Assembly (NCBI GenBank): GCA_963989385.1
Contig: OZ022500.1
Span: 119,267,842 to 119,331,841 of the forward strand
Origin: Ctena decussata
Taxonomy: Eukaryota > Mollusca > Bivalvia > Lucinida > Lucinidae
Direction: 5' to 3'
DNA length: 64,000 nt
Below the pieces are notes generated by a model. The model did no database searches and was not told the DNA's origin. It saw nothing but the letters and a program-made list of their open reading frames with translations. The position numbers and the translations under genes are program-made. This document shows, piece after piece, positions 33,748 through 45,313 of the stretch (its first letter is position 1; every line of letters begins with the position of its first letter).

Positions 33748-33983
33748 GAGCCGCGACATGACAAAACCAACAATGTGGTTGTGCGACCAGCGAAGACTCA
33801 GATCAGTCTGGACATCCACCCAGTTTGACCAGACTCTTCGTTTAGTGCTCAAAGGGTAACTAAGAGTCTAAGCTACCTCCATGCGGACGGCGAAGACTCT
33901 GATCAGACTAGGCGGATGCCCAGGCTGATCTGAGTCTGCGCTGGGCGCACAACCACATTGTTGGTTTTGTCGTGTCGCGGCTT
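33748..33983. mobile_element. GAGCCGCGACACG-type foldback MITE (copy 3)
   Basis: GAGCCGCGACATGACAAAAC to TTTTGTCGTGTCGCGGCTT, with paired interior arms around GGATGCCCAGGCTGATC. Flanks show ATAT on both sides, compatible with a short target duplication. Confidence 0.85.
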
Positions 33984-36900
33984 ATATAAGAATTAACAGA
34001 TACACAAATGCGGGTTCACGACAGGAACGGAATGCGGCGCTAATATTCTACGTTGTAGTCGAGTTATTGTGGAGTCAATAGTGCCATAAAATCGAATGCC
34101 AATATCTTGCTTCCACTGACAGACAACTCTAATTACAAAATTACCATATACAAGGTTTAACATTTGATACTCATTTCAGGACAGACAAAGCTTAAGAGTT
34201 TAAGTAAACTGTTATCGTTTAGATTTTGTTATTTTCTATTTGCAAGTCATTTGAGTAACTATGAGTGTCCGTATTGTGTGAATGACAGCTATACAAAAGA
34301 TAATTCATATATTATATAGATTCTTTATGATATATGAAATATGAGATTACAGTAGGTTAGTGTGAAAATGATTGAAATTAAAGGTTGTTCCACTTCATAA
34401 TATACATCTGAACCGCGTCTTGAGAAACTTAGCGCGTACATGCTTTGTGCAAGCCTAGAACCAAAGTATGAGTGTGCACATGTACAGTTGGACACGACCA
34501 CTTAAGTTTTGTTTTACATAAAACTGCAAGATCCTATCATTTTCTTTGCAAATTGAGCTTGCTCTTAACAAACTGCACATATGCTGGTTTAAGCTGACGC
34601 ATATTTCCACATGCCTGAAACCTTTTCCCGTAATGCTACTTAATTTATAATCAGATATGCAAACGGAATATATCCATGTCTTTATTTTCTCTTGTTTATG
34701 TTCAAATTCCATATATTTTCATATCTCCGGCACGTATAGTGTTTGCTTTGTCATTTAACTGTTCCTTGTCATTAATAGATCCAAAGCTAACGTGTGACCA
34801 AAACATTCATTAATGAACCTTCTATAGACGGAAAGTAACATTGCAGAGTGAGTAAATGGTAAGCCTCCTATACTTCGGTAGTATTACGTGTAAATGACAG
34901 GCATTTCATTTTTAATGTGTAGTTTTCTTTTTCTTTACATGTATTTCTTTTTTTCGGTTTGAAACAGCTTAATGTTTTAAATATTTTTGTATTTAATATT
35001 TGTTCATTCTTAAACGCAAGTTTCTAATTATTTTTTCATCGCACAGCATTTGATTTACGTGCAGTTGTACAATCAAAAAGTTTATCCGTTTATAAGTATA
35101 TTATTTGTTTAAGTTTCATTTTATCTGCGCTCTTACTGATTCTAGTTTACGTTGGTTAATACAATCGTAAACCTGTTTGGGGCTATACAGTGATTTCAGT
35201 CTTGAAGATGAATATATGCAAACAGCAATCATATGCAACGTGTTTATTGCAGAATAAAAGTATGTAATTATGTCATGTTATATAAAATTTCTTTATCAGA
35301 ATTCTTCTGTAAATCGGAGAAAGATCTGCACATATGGGAATGATTTAATATCTGAGCTCCTTTTTACTGTCTTTTAATTAACCGTTATAGACAAGACATT
35401 TACTTTTCTATCTTAGAGCGTCCTTTGATTTACGAGATAACAATCCCTCAAGTTAAAAATGTCGACTGGTATCATAAAGAAATGCTTCTACGGTAAAATA
35501 GAATAAAACTATTATTGTATTAAAGACTGATGCTCAATACCAAGAGGTTTTGGATCCGAGATATGTAACAGAAATATAAACCCTTAAAATGTAAAAATTT
35601 GACCAAAGGCTAGCCCATTTAATGCAACATAAAAGAAGCTAATATTTACAAGTACCGTTTGAAAATCCGACTATGCAAGCGTTACACACCGAGAGATTGG
35701 GATGACTGGTGATGTGCTAAGGTATTGATGATGCCATTAGATAAAAGCCTCTTTAAATATAAAGCAAATCTCTCCTTTTTTTTCTTCAGAAAACGTATGG
35801 AAATGGTTTGGTCTCTGATGAGAAGCCATTCTTGTATGCCCCACAATATCTAAGTTCAATGGAAATCAGTCAGAGTCAAAGTCTAATGGCTTATCCAAGG
35901 ATTTTAAATCTTGCTAGGCATTAGCAGACTTTTTTTTCTATTTCAAGACGACCTGTCATACATGATAGATAACCACTTCGATAGTATATCTAATTTCGTA
36001 AAGTATGCTTCATTTCTCTGTGGAATTGCTTTTTAATCGTCTTGTTATGTATTGTCTAAGTTTAAAAATTCTGTTGTACATAAATACTCTTAATATTCGG
36101 GCATACAAACCATTCACATTCGCTGCAAATACATTTAAGCATTGCTATTCCACGGTATATAAAGTTATGACGAAATGACAAACAGTACATACCCTGATCA
36201 AACTTATCATTTGTATGCACTGGTGATTAATCTGATTCTGATCTACCATGTTTGCCGAATCATTAGTTTTCTAACATTTTGGATCATTACGGTAATTATC
36301 TAAGACATTTCTTGAGATGGAAACGAGTACTTATGCCTAACAGCATATGCGAACAGCGAAAACTCAAAGCATACTGCGCTTGCGCGAAGTATCATCAGAT
36401 TTACAATAGATAAATCCTATAGGATCTAATGACCTATGTCGAAAACCTGACGCAGTCTCCGATCACTGACGATTTGATGTTCGTGAATTCCGCATGGCAA
36501 ATTTTCATTGGAATTTTGTCAGAATATATTTCCTTCTTACAGAACTAGGTCTTGCGTAGGCTAATGGCTAAATCAGTCACTATCATAGATTAACTTAAAA
36601 CATTCATTACCAAACATCTTTACTCTTATGCAATGACCTTAAATTGATAATGTTTATTAATTTGGTGTGAATTGTATCATTTTTTTTTCTCTTAAACGAT
36701 GAGCTTTGGTCAATATAATAATTGTAATGTTATATCCAGTTCCCAGAAATATTACCTTAAGTGAAAGTGAAGTGTTCCTTAGATTGCTATATTTTTGCTG
36801 ATGCGATGATTTGTTGGTGTAGATTTAAATGTATATAGATACAGAGGGTGGACAAAAGTGCTCGTTAAATGATGAATATGCAATTTATTTCAGTGCATTT

Positions 36901-38288
36901 TCACCTATGGTGAAAGAATTATAATTTGAAAAGCATAAGATATACCATCATAAAAATTATACTTATGTGTAGCTAAATGATTTATTCAATGTACTAAATA
37001 CATTTGTACGTTTGTGATCTCTCGTTGCAGAGTTGTGATTGTTTAAAGATCGCGTAATCCTGTTTCCATTGATGTCAGTGGTTACGTTAGCAAAAACAAC
37101 CACAAGAAAATACCTAAAGGAGGATAAAATAGTGCAGAATAGTAATTATAGATATCAGGAAAGCAAGAAAATTATCAATATTGCACAGGTAATTTTGCTC
37201 GATGCTGGTGCCGTTTTCATGAAAATATCTATTATACTTTTATCACAATGGTTGCCATAATAGAAGTTGGTGGCAACGTCACAATTTCACATACACTTTT
37301 GTCCATCCTCTGTAGTTGTCTCCTAATATCCTATTCCATTGATAGATGTACGGCCTGCCACGAATCTAATAATATTTTGCCTAGTTATGCATGCCTGCCT
37401 TTCAAAATACCTGCCATTGGGGTGTTCGGTTTTGTTTCTTTCTGTTTCATGTGTAAGTATTTCATAACACTTGAATAATAAGTATCATAACCTAGAAACC
37501 TGATCCGACAGAGGAGTTGAAACTGATATGTTCTGCGTGCTTTAATACTTAAGCTAGGCATTGATTCTTTCCCCTTCTGATTTATTACCACATATATCTA
37601 TTCAAAGAGACATGCAGGTTATTATGTCTGTATAAAATAGTCACGAACATAATTGTAGCGCTTGCAACGGGTGAAATGCTTGGGAAAAGCAATGTCAAGG
37701 GTTCTTCCGCAAAATACATAAAAAATGCGTTGTTTTAATTGTTTTACGAGTTATAATGAAAACATATTCTGTGGAGAGTAACGTAAAAGACAGTGGCCAT
37801 GAACTGATTAGACCCAATTCCAAAGTCCACCTACAACATCAAAGGAGGTGTAATAACATGAAGTAAAAACATAAATTGTAAGACAATATACGAGCGGATT
37901 GCAAAATGAACGGATCTGACACATGGTCATAAAAACATAAATACATTAAGATAATCGTACATTTAATTTTACCTATATTCTGTTTATTATGAACAAAAAC
38001 ATACAAAAGAATACAAGAAAACTTAAAGACTGAACATATATATACCAGTTTTTCGGAGACTACAGATGACAAACAAAAACATCGATAAACGACAACGGAT
38101 CCATTGTCTTAGAATGGTCAGTAATACATAACTAGGGTGGGGCTGTAAGGCTAAAACCGGTTTTAGGGAGATCCAACTCTCACCCTTGTTTCTTTTGTGA
38201 TTCATGTGGTATTTGGTCTGCGTGGTGGTCTTCTAGATCATGACAGAAAACACAAATCAAGGAACAATACTATGGCGACGAAAAAATT
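33984..38288. other. Long unassigned stretch (4.3 kb)
   Basis: AT-rich, with no repeat I can trace elsewhere and no recognised protein. A hydrophobic frame at 37248-37478 ends near a strong donor-like TGTGTAAGTATT (37448-37459), but it has no domain, and an acceptor or promoter was not evident. This could be intron or intergenic sequence. Confidence 0.45.
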
Positions 38289-38469
38289 GAGCCGCGATAC
38301 GACAAAATCAACCATCCGCCCATTCTGACCAGAGTCTTCGCTGTCCGCGTTGAAAAAGCTTAGATCCTTATCTACCCTTTAAGCTCTTAGCGCAGTTGGC
38401 GAATGCTCAGGCTGAATGAGTCTGCGCTGGGCGCAAACCACTTTATTGGTTTTTTTCGAGTCGCGGTTC
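38289..38469. mobile_element. GAGCCGCGACACG-type foldback MITE (copy 4)
   Basis: GAGCCGCGATACGACAAAAT to TTTTTTCGAGTCGCGGTTC. Shorter than most copies, with part of the left inner arm deleted. Confidence 0.8.
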
Positions 38470-38630
38470 AGATGATGATAGTCAGTGGGGCTCTGGAGGA
38501 AATGAAAAACACAAGTTGAACCCCATCCAAGGGCAGAAAAAAACAACACATGTCCATGTATACAATACCAATCCACTTGCTAGCTACAAAAATCGACATA
38601 GTATATATAACAACTATAGACAACAGAGAA

Positions 38631-38892
38631 GCGCCGTGGTCGAGTGGTTAGAGACGCTCGGTTATGATGCAGAAAGTCGCCGGAAGGTTGTGAGATTGCG
38701 TCCGGGTTTCGACCGGAAAACTCTCTGTGCCAACCCAGCAGTAAATGGGTACCTGCTTCGACTCACGGAAGAATGAGACAGCAAAAGGAGAGGGATGGGC
38801 TCCGCCTTTCATTTGCTGTGCCCAAGACACAGTGGGCCTCTAACCCCCGCTGCCCCTACGGCTACTAGGCTATGGTAAACCTTTACCTTTAT
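38631..38892 (+). mobile_element. SINE-3, tRNA-derived (full copy)
   Basis: The head GCGCCGTGGTCGAGTGGTTA has a clear A box of the type found in Ser/Leu-like tRNAs, followed by a degenerate B box near GGTTGTGAGATTGCG. A ~200-bp body (GTGGGCCTCTAACCCCCGCT) and a tail of CTTTACCTTTAT follow. A 5' fragment lies at 9386-9424. An 86-codon open frame over it is not a gene. Confidence 0.75.
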
Positions 38893-39098
38893 AGATACTT
38901 GTATCAAGAATGTTAAGAAGATGAAACTGACTGTGTCACTTTCATGATACGAAAACGATGATACTGCTTCAAGACATAAAATATTGCCATGGAGATGACG
39001 CGATAAATTGTCATGGTTAAGGTATAAATGTCGCGAACTTCGAAAGAGCTTTGAAATTTTGAATTTCGTGTTGTGCTTGCATCAGTTTTGGGCCAGAT

Positions 39099-39199
39099 GC
39101 CAGCAGATACACAGCGTTGATGTAGCATGAAATCAACATTTATTAAACGTCATGACGTTAACTCAACATTGATTCAATGTTGATTCAACAGCCTGTGCC
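39099..39199. repeat. Decayed CCAGCAG/CTGTGCC palindromic repeat
   Basis: CCAGCAGATACACAGCGTTG at the left and TGATTCAACAGCCTGTGCC at the right, with ACGTCATGACGT at the centre. It belongs with 32208-32317 and 55646-55725. Confidence 0.5.
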
Positions 39200-39680
39200 A
39201 GTAAGAAGGTCAGCCTGCACAAACTAAATTTCATTTGAATGAAACGTGCCCAAAGAGGCCTGGCCCCGAGGTTATAACACTTTTTGCTAATAAATAGCAA
39301 AGTAGTGATAACATTTGTTGGCATTTTCATATTTATCAGCAGAGAAAATTTCATGCAGAGCTTAGCTGAGCACGAAATTACCCCGGGCCTTCCATATGAA
39401 AGGTTGATATGAGCAGGTGTTATGATAACGAAAGCTCAACAAGGTTTTACGAGAATCAAATTGGCGATGATTGGTACTTTATTTCAATGTAAAAATGTAT
39501 TAATTTTGAAAATTCTCTAAACTCTGAAATTGGATAAAATGACTTTTGTTTCGTATCTTCGTGTATATTTTGAGAGATTAAATGGTTGTAGCAAACGCTT
39601 GCCTGTACATGAACATTAGTAAACGGAGTTTACATTTTTTCATTCACCTATTGTTTTTTATCGTTTTTCAAAAATTTCAT

Positions 39681-40158
39681 TAACAAATCAGCGAAACATA
39701 TATTTTTAATTTCCCTTGAGGAATAGCATTTTCAAAACTTTTTATGCATCTTTGCCTTCCGTGGTGTTTACCTGACGCCTGCTTGATGATCAGTTGAAAG
39801 CTTTATATGGAAAACGTGTTATAAGCAGAACCTTACTATTAGATTACACCAAAATGATGCGATTATAGGTGTAAGTGTTAATGAGCATATATTTGTTTGA
39901 ATGTTTGAACATGTATTGTTAACTTACGTTAACAAATCAGCGAAACATATATGGTTAATTTCCCTAGAGGAATAGCATTTGCAAAGCTTTTTATGCAGTT
40001 TTGCCTACCATGGTGTCTACCTGACGCCTGCTTGATTATCAATTAAAAGAAAAGTTTTATATGGAAAACGTGTTATTAGCAGCACCTTACTCTTGGTTTA
40101 CACCAAGGTATAAGTGTTTATGAGCATGTCTAAATGTTTGTATTGTAAACTAACGGGT
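39681..40158 (+). repeat. Tandem duplication of a ~245-bp unit
   Basis: Unit 1 (39681-39929) and unit 2 (39930-40158) share TAACAAATCAGCGAAACATA, GAGGAATAGCATTT, CTACCTGACGCCTGCTTGAT-type sequence and TATGGAAAACGTGTTAT. They differ by substitutions and small indels, so the duplication is not recent. Confidence 0.8.
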
Positions 40159-40443
40159 ACAGTCGTTTTACCTGTCCTTACAGATATATAAAGTTATCTG
40201 TTCTTTCATGCTTAGCTCATATATGCTACGGCAAATAATAGTGAGAACACTTGGATTTACACAAAAAAAACAACAACAAAAAACATAAAGATATCGATCT
40301 CGATTTACAGTTAGAGCGGGGGCTGGTAACGTTGCCCGACATGGGCCGTCTAGTGATTTAATCTAGACCATGGGCGCTTGTTTTGACCAATTTGATGTCG
40401 TCATCAAAGCAATATTGTTTGTCTTTAAAGCTGTCATTTGAAT

Positions 40444-40930
40444 ATGATTAAAATTCAAAGAGTTCCTTAAAGAGCAGAGAACACATTCAGAAGAAGGAAC
40501 ATTGGTCAGACTACGTAGTTTCGGCTAATAAAGCCTCATCAGTGACCCGGACAATATCTGGTGCCGAAACCAGAGAAAAACATACTGAAACTTCAAAATG
40601 TTAATCAGGCTGTCGATTCAAAAAAAGTAAAAAGTATGCAAAGACCAGGAACTGAAACAATCAAAATCCAAATCCAGCCCTCAAACCATAGTTGGAAACA
40701 ACTAAGATTACAAATAATCAAGATACAGAGAACATATGGCCAAACATATATAGACTGGATAGTTCAAAAAGGGTCCAAATAATATAAAAGACAATGATCT
40801 AGATTAAGAATCTAAACCAATCTTAAATTTCAGATTCCTCAAAGATATCCTCTGACCTAAAGGACGAAAATAAAATATAATCTGCACTATTGATGATGTA
40901 CGGGGAGATGCTTTACGGCCGCCACACGGC
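40444..40930 (+). repeat. Dispersed repeat R (copy 2, long)
   Basis: Runs from AGAGTTCCTTAAAGAGCAGA via TACGTAGTTTCGGCTAATAA and CTCATCAGTGACCCGGACAA to GGACGAAAATAAAATATAAT and GATGATGTACGGGGAGATG. The reverse complement of 61030-61370 matches it, except for about 145 bp (roughly 40622-40765) present only here. The frame at 40561-40782 lies over this copy-specific part and has no known domain. Confidence 0.7.
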
Positions 40931-40941
40931 ACAACGACAGC

Positions 40942-41166
40942 GGGCCGCTACACGACAAAACCAACAAAGTGGCATGTGCACCCAGTAAAGACCCAGATCA
41001 GCCTCGGCGTCCCCCAGCCTGATCACAGTCTTTGCTGTTGGCATGGTGGTAACTAAGACCTTAAAGCGCCAGCGAAGACTCTGATCAGACTGGGCGGATG
41101 CCCAGGCTGATCTGAGTCCTCACTGAGCGCACATGCTACACCATTGGTTATATCGTGTCTCGGCTC
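40942..41166. mobile_element. GAGCCGCGACACG-type foldback MITE (copy 5)
   Basis: GGGCCGCTACACGACAAAAC to TATCGTGTCTCGGCTC, with CAGACTGGGCGGATGCCCAG in the right arm. Confidence 0.8.
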
Positions 41167-42044
41167 ATATGCTCTTCACATTTTGTTTACATATTATACC
41201 TGCATAGATGGATACAGTTGCACTTAATTGTCTTACTTTTGATATTTTCCACGAGCAGTCAACTACGCAATTAAGTCAATTACGGTTCTAAGTTAGATAC
41301 AAAGGAATATTTAATTTGTTTAAACAACTACTTAACAAATATTAGACTATTCATATTTTTAGAAATTGCAATAAAGAAAGCATTAGAGCTTTAAATTTTA
41401 AAGTACATGCTTTCAATCAAAATTCCAATTTTAAACACTTTATTTTGTTAACAAGAGGGGATAAAACATGTAATGGTCCTCATATTTGGAACGAAACCTT
41501 TCATAAAGTGACATCAATAAAAATTAAAAAAAATACTGATACAGGTCAGTATATGAAACACAGACAATTTGCAAAATTGGATATGCGAAGAGACAGTATG
41601 TAGATCAGCCCATTATGCATCGGTTATAGAAAATAACAAAAAAGCATAAAAGCAGGTTTCTATTATTTGTGAGTAAATCGTTTTTCCCAAGTTTTGTCCC
41701 CGACTTTTGGAACTGATGTCGGAATATAATGTCTTCTTCAACAAGGCATATCAAAGATTAGTTTCGAAACAGTTTAGAAAGATTATAATTCGATACTTAG
41801 ATATAGATTTTAATATCAATAATATACGAAAACGACGACAAAGTCCGAAATCTATAAAGGAAAGCATCAATAACGACAGGTTGGCGCCTGACCATCAATA
41901 TCTTTTTGTCTAATTGGTAATGGTGCAACTAGTGGATTCTGTTTGCTCTGGCTTCGGATTGCACAGAGTACTCAATTTTGCTTCATCTGAGTTTTCATAT
42001 ACCTATAGGCACTCAAATTTACTCATCAGAATTTCTGTTATATT
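41167..42044. other. Unassigned non-coding stretch
   Basis: AT-rich. A frame at 41707-41913 (68 codons) is basic and lacks any recognised domain. Confidence 0.4.
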
Positions 42045-42776
42045 AAGCTACGTCCACACAACCAAAACTTCTTTGTCACAGAAATTTTGGCAAAGAAAGT
42101 TTGCCAAACATTTTGCATTTACTTGTAGCAAATTATTTGTCATAGAAAAATGTAAATAAGAATGTCTGTCAAATAAATTTTGGCAATGAAATATTTGCGG
42201 CAGTTTCCACACGAACAAAGATTCCACGTCAAACTTACCTGGACAAATAACCATTTTTTTGGACAAATAAGCTTTGCTCGTGTGAACGGCCAACCATGCC
42301 ACATTTTCTTCGTTAATTATACTTTGTTCAGTATGAGCAAATTTGTCTGTGTTCATCTCCATTGCTTCTTTCTTTGTTAAATATTCTATGGCAAATTTTC
42401 TGTTCACACGGTCGAATGGAGGTGGTCTGGTGGTGCGATGTTGCTGTGTGTAACGTCCTACTGAGTTTGGAACAGTGTAGGGCCGACTGGGCTTGCAGTA
42501 GGGGCGGATGGGGGTTGCATGGACATTTTTTTCTCTCGTCTACCGTTTCGTTTCTTTCTCCCTCTCTCTGGGAGACGGCCCGGTATAAACTGAAATACTA
42601 TCTCAAAGGGCCATTAAACCCAAATCAATCAATCAATCACACGCTAAAATTTTGTTTGTCAAAAAATTTACCACATAAATTTGGCAATGAAACTGTGGCA
42701 TATATTTCATTCACACGAGAATATTTTTCCTTACTAAACCCACTTTGTCACACAAACTTTGACCATGTAAGCGTTA
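42045..42776. mobile_element. TTCACACG-rich repeat split by a SINE-1
   Basis: Outer segments 42045-42416 and 42639-42776 share repeated motifs (TTTGTCACA, TTTGGCAAAG or TTTGGCAATG, TTCACACGA). They read as one degenerate palindromic element beginning AAGCTACGTCCACACAACC. A SINE-1 (42417-42638) sits between them. TCACACG flanks the SINE on both sides and may be its target duplication. The 163-codon frame at 42362-42853 spans both and is an artefact. Confidence 0.55.
42417..42638 (+). mobile_element. SINE-1 copy with (ATCA)n tail
   Basis: GGTGGTGCGATGTTGCTG, GTAACGTCCTACTGAG, CTCTGGGAGACGGCCCGGTA and AAAGGGCCATTAAACCC are followed by (ATCA)3. Complete and fairly intact. Confidence 0.8.
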
Positions 42777-43161
42777 AGCGAATTCTTCAGATACCGAAGC
42801 CCCATTTATTCTTCCAACACATTATAACAAATATGGTGATTTTGATATTGTAAATTTTTAACTTTAGATCGAGAGTTCTTCGTTGAATGTCTTTCGGGGC
42901 TTATATTTCTTGCTAGAGTTTCTGGTCATGTTGCTGGCTTAAACGCTCGAAATAAAAGTTTGACAGCGAAACTTCTAAAACGAGGATATCGGTATCATAA
43001 ACTATATATAGCTGTTAAATGTGCTTTCGATTTCGTAGTTTGAAATAGATAACAGGTTAAACCATATGTATTATTTGTTTTAAAGTATCTCGTATGAATT
43101 TTGAATTTCTTGGAATTTAGTGCAATTCCTCTGTGTTGGGTCATCGCGTTTGGTATCGAAG

Positions 43162-43434
43162 ATGTACACCGTTACGTTTTTATCGCTTGCGTTTATCCTT
43201 TTTTGGCTTGTGGTGACAGCCACAAGCCAGTATTCAAGTGGTTTAGTGATACCGAGTTATTTTCGGAAGAAACGATACGTCACGCTTAGTCGGAAAATAC
43301 CAAGAGATTTCGTACTGCAACGATTCCTTCTAAACTATTTTAGGGACGCAAGCCATATAGATCGGAAAGCTCGTTCCGGTTTGAAACCTCATTTCTTCAT
43401 GATTTTCTTCTTAAACACGAAAATTTCTTTATAA
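43162..43434 (+). CDS. Candidate small secreted peptide precursor
   Basis: An ATG at 43162 opens 90 codons. The N-terminus MYTVTFLSLAFILFWLVVTA is a textbook signal-peptide core, with a likely cleavage after TATS before QYSSG. The rest is basic: a KKR dibasic/tribasic site follows PSYFR, and RKIPRDFVLQRF and NYFRDASHIDRKARSG follow, resembling an unprocessed bioactive-peptide precursor. No family is recognised. The C-terminal part (FFMIFFLNTKISL) looks less protein-like. A GT at about 43379 after GTTCC could be a donor, so the ORF may be a first exon reading into an intron. The ORF overlaps no repeat in the window. It could still be a chance frame in AT-rich DNA, since 90 codons alone is weak evidence. 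Confidence 0.3.
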   Translation: MYTVTFLSLAFILFWLVVTATSQYSSGLVIPSYFRKKRYVTLSRKIPRDFVLQRFLLNYFRDASHIDRKARSGLKPHFFMIFFLNTKISL

Positions 43435-44390
43435 CAAACCGATTTTGTCCATTTTTATTCTTATCCGATTTACCTCATCTGCTAAAATTAACAGATGGAA
43501 CATCTATTTTAGTTTTGATAATGCATGTACTTTTGTTTTTGATATTTCCGTTAAAAAGCACGTTTTTCTTTCACATGTGCCTTGAACTTGGCCACATATC
43601 TTTCGCTTTTTATAAACTGATTGCATAAACATGAAACTCTGCCTTTAATGCATAATATCTGGCTTTGCATCCTAAGAAATATACTAAAACCTGTGGAAGA
43701 AACCATGTTTATATATAGCTTAGCTGGAAAGCATTAGCTTTTTCAAAAATCATGCAGCGGCATCGCAAAAAATAGGCCTTAGAGCATCGCATAATCTGAC
43801 TAGTCAGAGCAGCCGGCACACTGTCCAGAGCCGGTGCATTCGTGGGGACCGAACAGTCTTTTTCGGCATATATATTCTTCATGATGCAGACATCTTTCAT
43901 GCTGAGGATAGACTGATCAGACTTCGCTTATATCGGAGTGGGCTGATCTGTGTATCTGTAAAACCTAAAAGAGCAGAAAAGGAGCGAAATTCAAATTCAT
44001 TGCTTAAATTTAGAAATAGGCGCTTTTGACGATTTTTCCCCTTATCACTCATCACATTTACTGAAAAATGTATCTCATCTATCCGTGTGTGTGGCTTATA
44101 TGTACAACTGACCGTGTTATGTGTGTAAAAGCCGGTAATGTCGATCAGTAATGTCAACGCATACGCATTGCAACAGGCATTTCCATGGCAGGAAGCGATA
44201 TAATGTACACATTTTAGCATCTGATAAATTTCCTATTGACCATCAACGTGTTCATGAATAGCTGAACTGGAAACCTGTTACTGCTGCCTCTTGCAATGAC
44301 ACAGGTACAGAAAAGGGGGAAATTCAGAATCGTTAAAATTTAGGCCGACTGTTAGGGATTCATTGACAGCTTTATTTCAATGGAATGGTT
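43435..44390. other. Unassigned non-coding stretch
   Basis: No gene or recurring repeat recognised. The minus frames at 43709-43900 and 43897-44220 lack domains. Confidence 0.4.
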
Positions 44391-44530
44391 GGTTGGATGA
44401 TGCGATGATAATCGGTATAACTTCCAGTGCCGGGGCGTCCTTCTAATATGGATAAGAATAGTAGGGCAAGGGCCTACTGTGCTTGGAGTAGGTGCGGATG
44501 GGGGTTTTGTGGACATTTTTCTTGCTTTTA
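44391..44530 (+). mobile_element. SINE-1 head fragment
   Basis: TTCCAGTGCCGGGGCGTCCT, AGTAGGGCAAGGGCCTACTG and GGTGCGGATGGGGGTTTTGT match SINE-1. Body and tail are missing. Confidence 0.75.
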
Positions 44531-45256
44531 TAACACTCTCTAATGCTGCCTTTTTACTTCACTTATACAAATGTACAGAGCAATATTTACACTCGTCTAC
44601 GATTTCCTTAGATGAACCTATACTGGGCTGACGATGTTCATACATCCATGAACAACACTCATTCATGCAATGTAACGCGTTTACAAGCGCCGTCACGGAT
44701 AATTCAAATAGATGATTGGCCGACGTAACGTTTGATATACGTCATGTCATAGTGACCGCTGTTTTACGTCATTATCAAACACGTTGGTTAATAACTATTC
44801 TTCGTCCTTTCTTTGGCGTTAAATAAGTCAGAACTTAACGAATAAGTAACAAAATTGATGTGAAAACACAGCATACATATAAAAGATAAATTTCATTTGT
44901 CGGAAGTTCATGGAAGTATGAACGCTATGGGTTCCGTGCTTTGTTGTTCCCAAATGGTGTAAAGCAAGTTATTGTCTCAAACAATAGCAGCATGCATTTT
45001 CTTCTCAGAGTGTCAAACTTTTGTTCTAGTCACTGCCACTGATGCCACTAAAACCAAAAATGAACCTTTATTGTCTTCTTTTGATGCCAAGTTCAGATGT
45101 GCCAAGATTCCTTAGACATGGGTTTGAAACAGTATTTCCTAAAATTTTGATTCAAACTAAATGTGACTCAGCAGCCGTAAAGAAAAGACTTGAAATAGGT
45201 CCATATAATAATTTTTTCTTGAGACATGCCTAACGGCCAAAACGTTGGAAAACTCT

Positions 45257-45259
<3 letters not shown>
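44531..45259. other. Unassigned non-coding stretch
   Basis: No gene or recurring repeat recognised. Confidence 0.4.
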
Positions 45260-45310
<51 letters not shown>

Positions 45311-45313
45311 GTT
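45260..45313. repeat. (TG)n microsatellite
   Basis: About 26 TG dinucleotides with one TT interruption, preceded by CTCTCTCT. Confidence 0.95.

Noticed and set aside
28050..36360. Faint similarity between ~28050-28200 and ~36165-36330 (ACAAACAGTACA, CCTGATCA, GGATCAT)
   Set aside because: Only short scattered matches; might be a very old repeat, but not supportable by eye.
37248..37478. Hydrophobic frame ending near a TGTGTAAGT donor
   Set aside because: No recognisable domain, promoter or partner exon. A good donor-like 9-mer is expected by chance in a 4-kb AT-rich stretch.
42362..42853. 163-codon plus-strand frame
   Set aside because: It spans a SINE-1 and the repeat around it; no domain or splice support.
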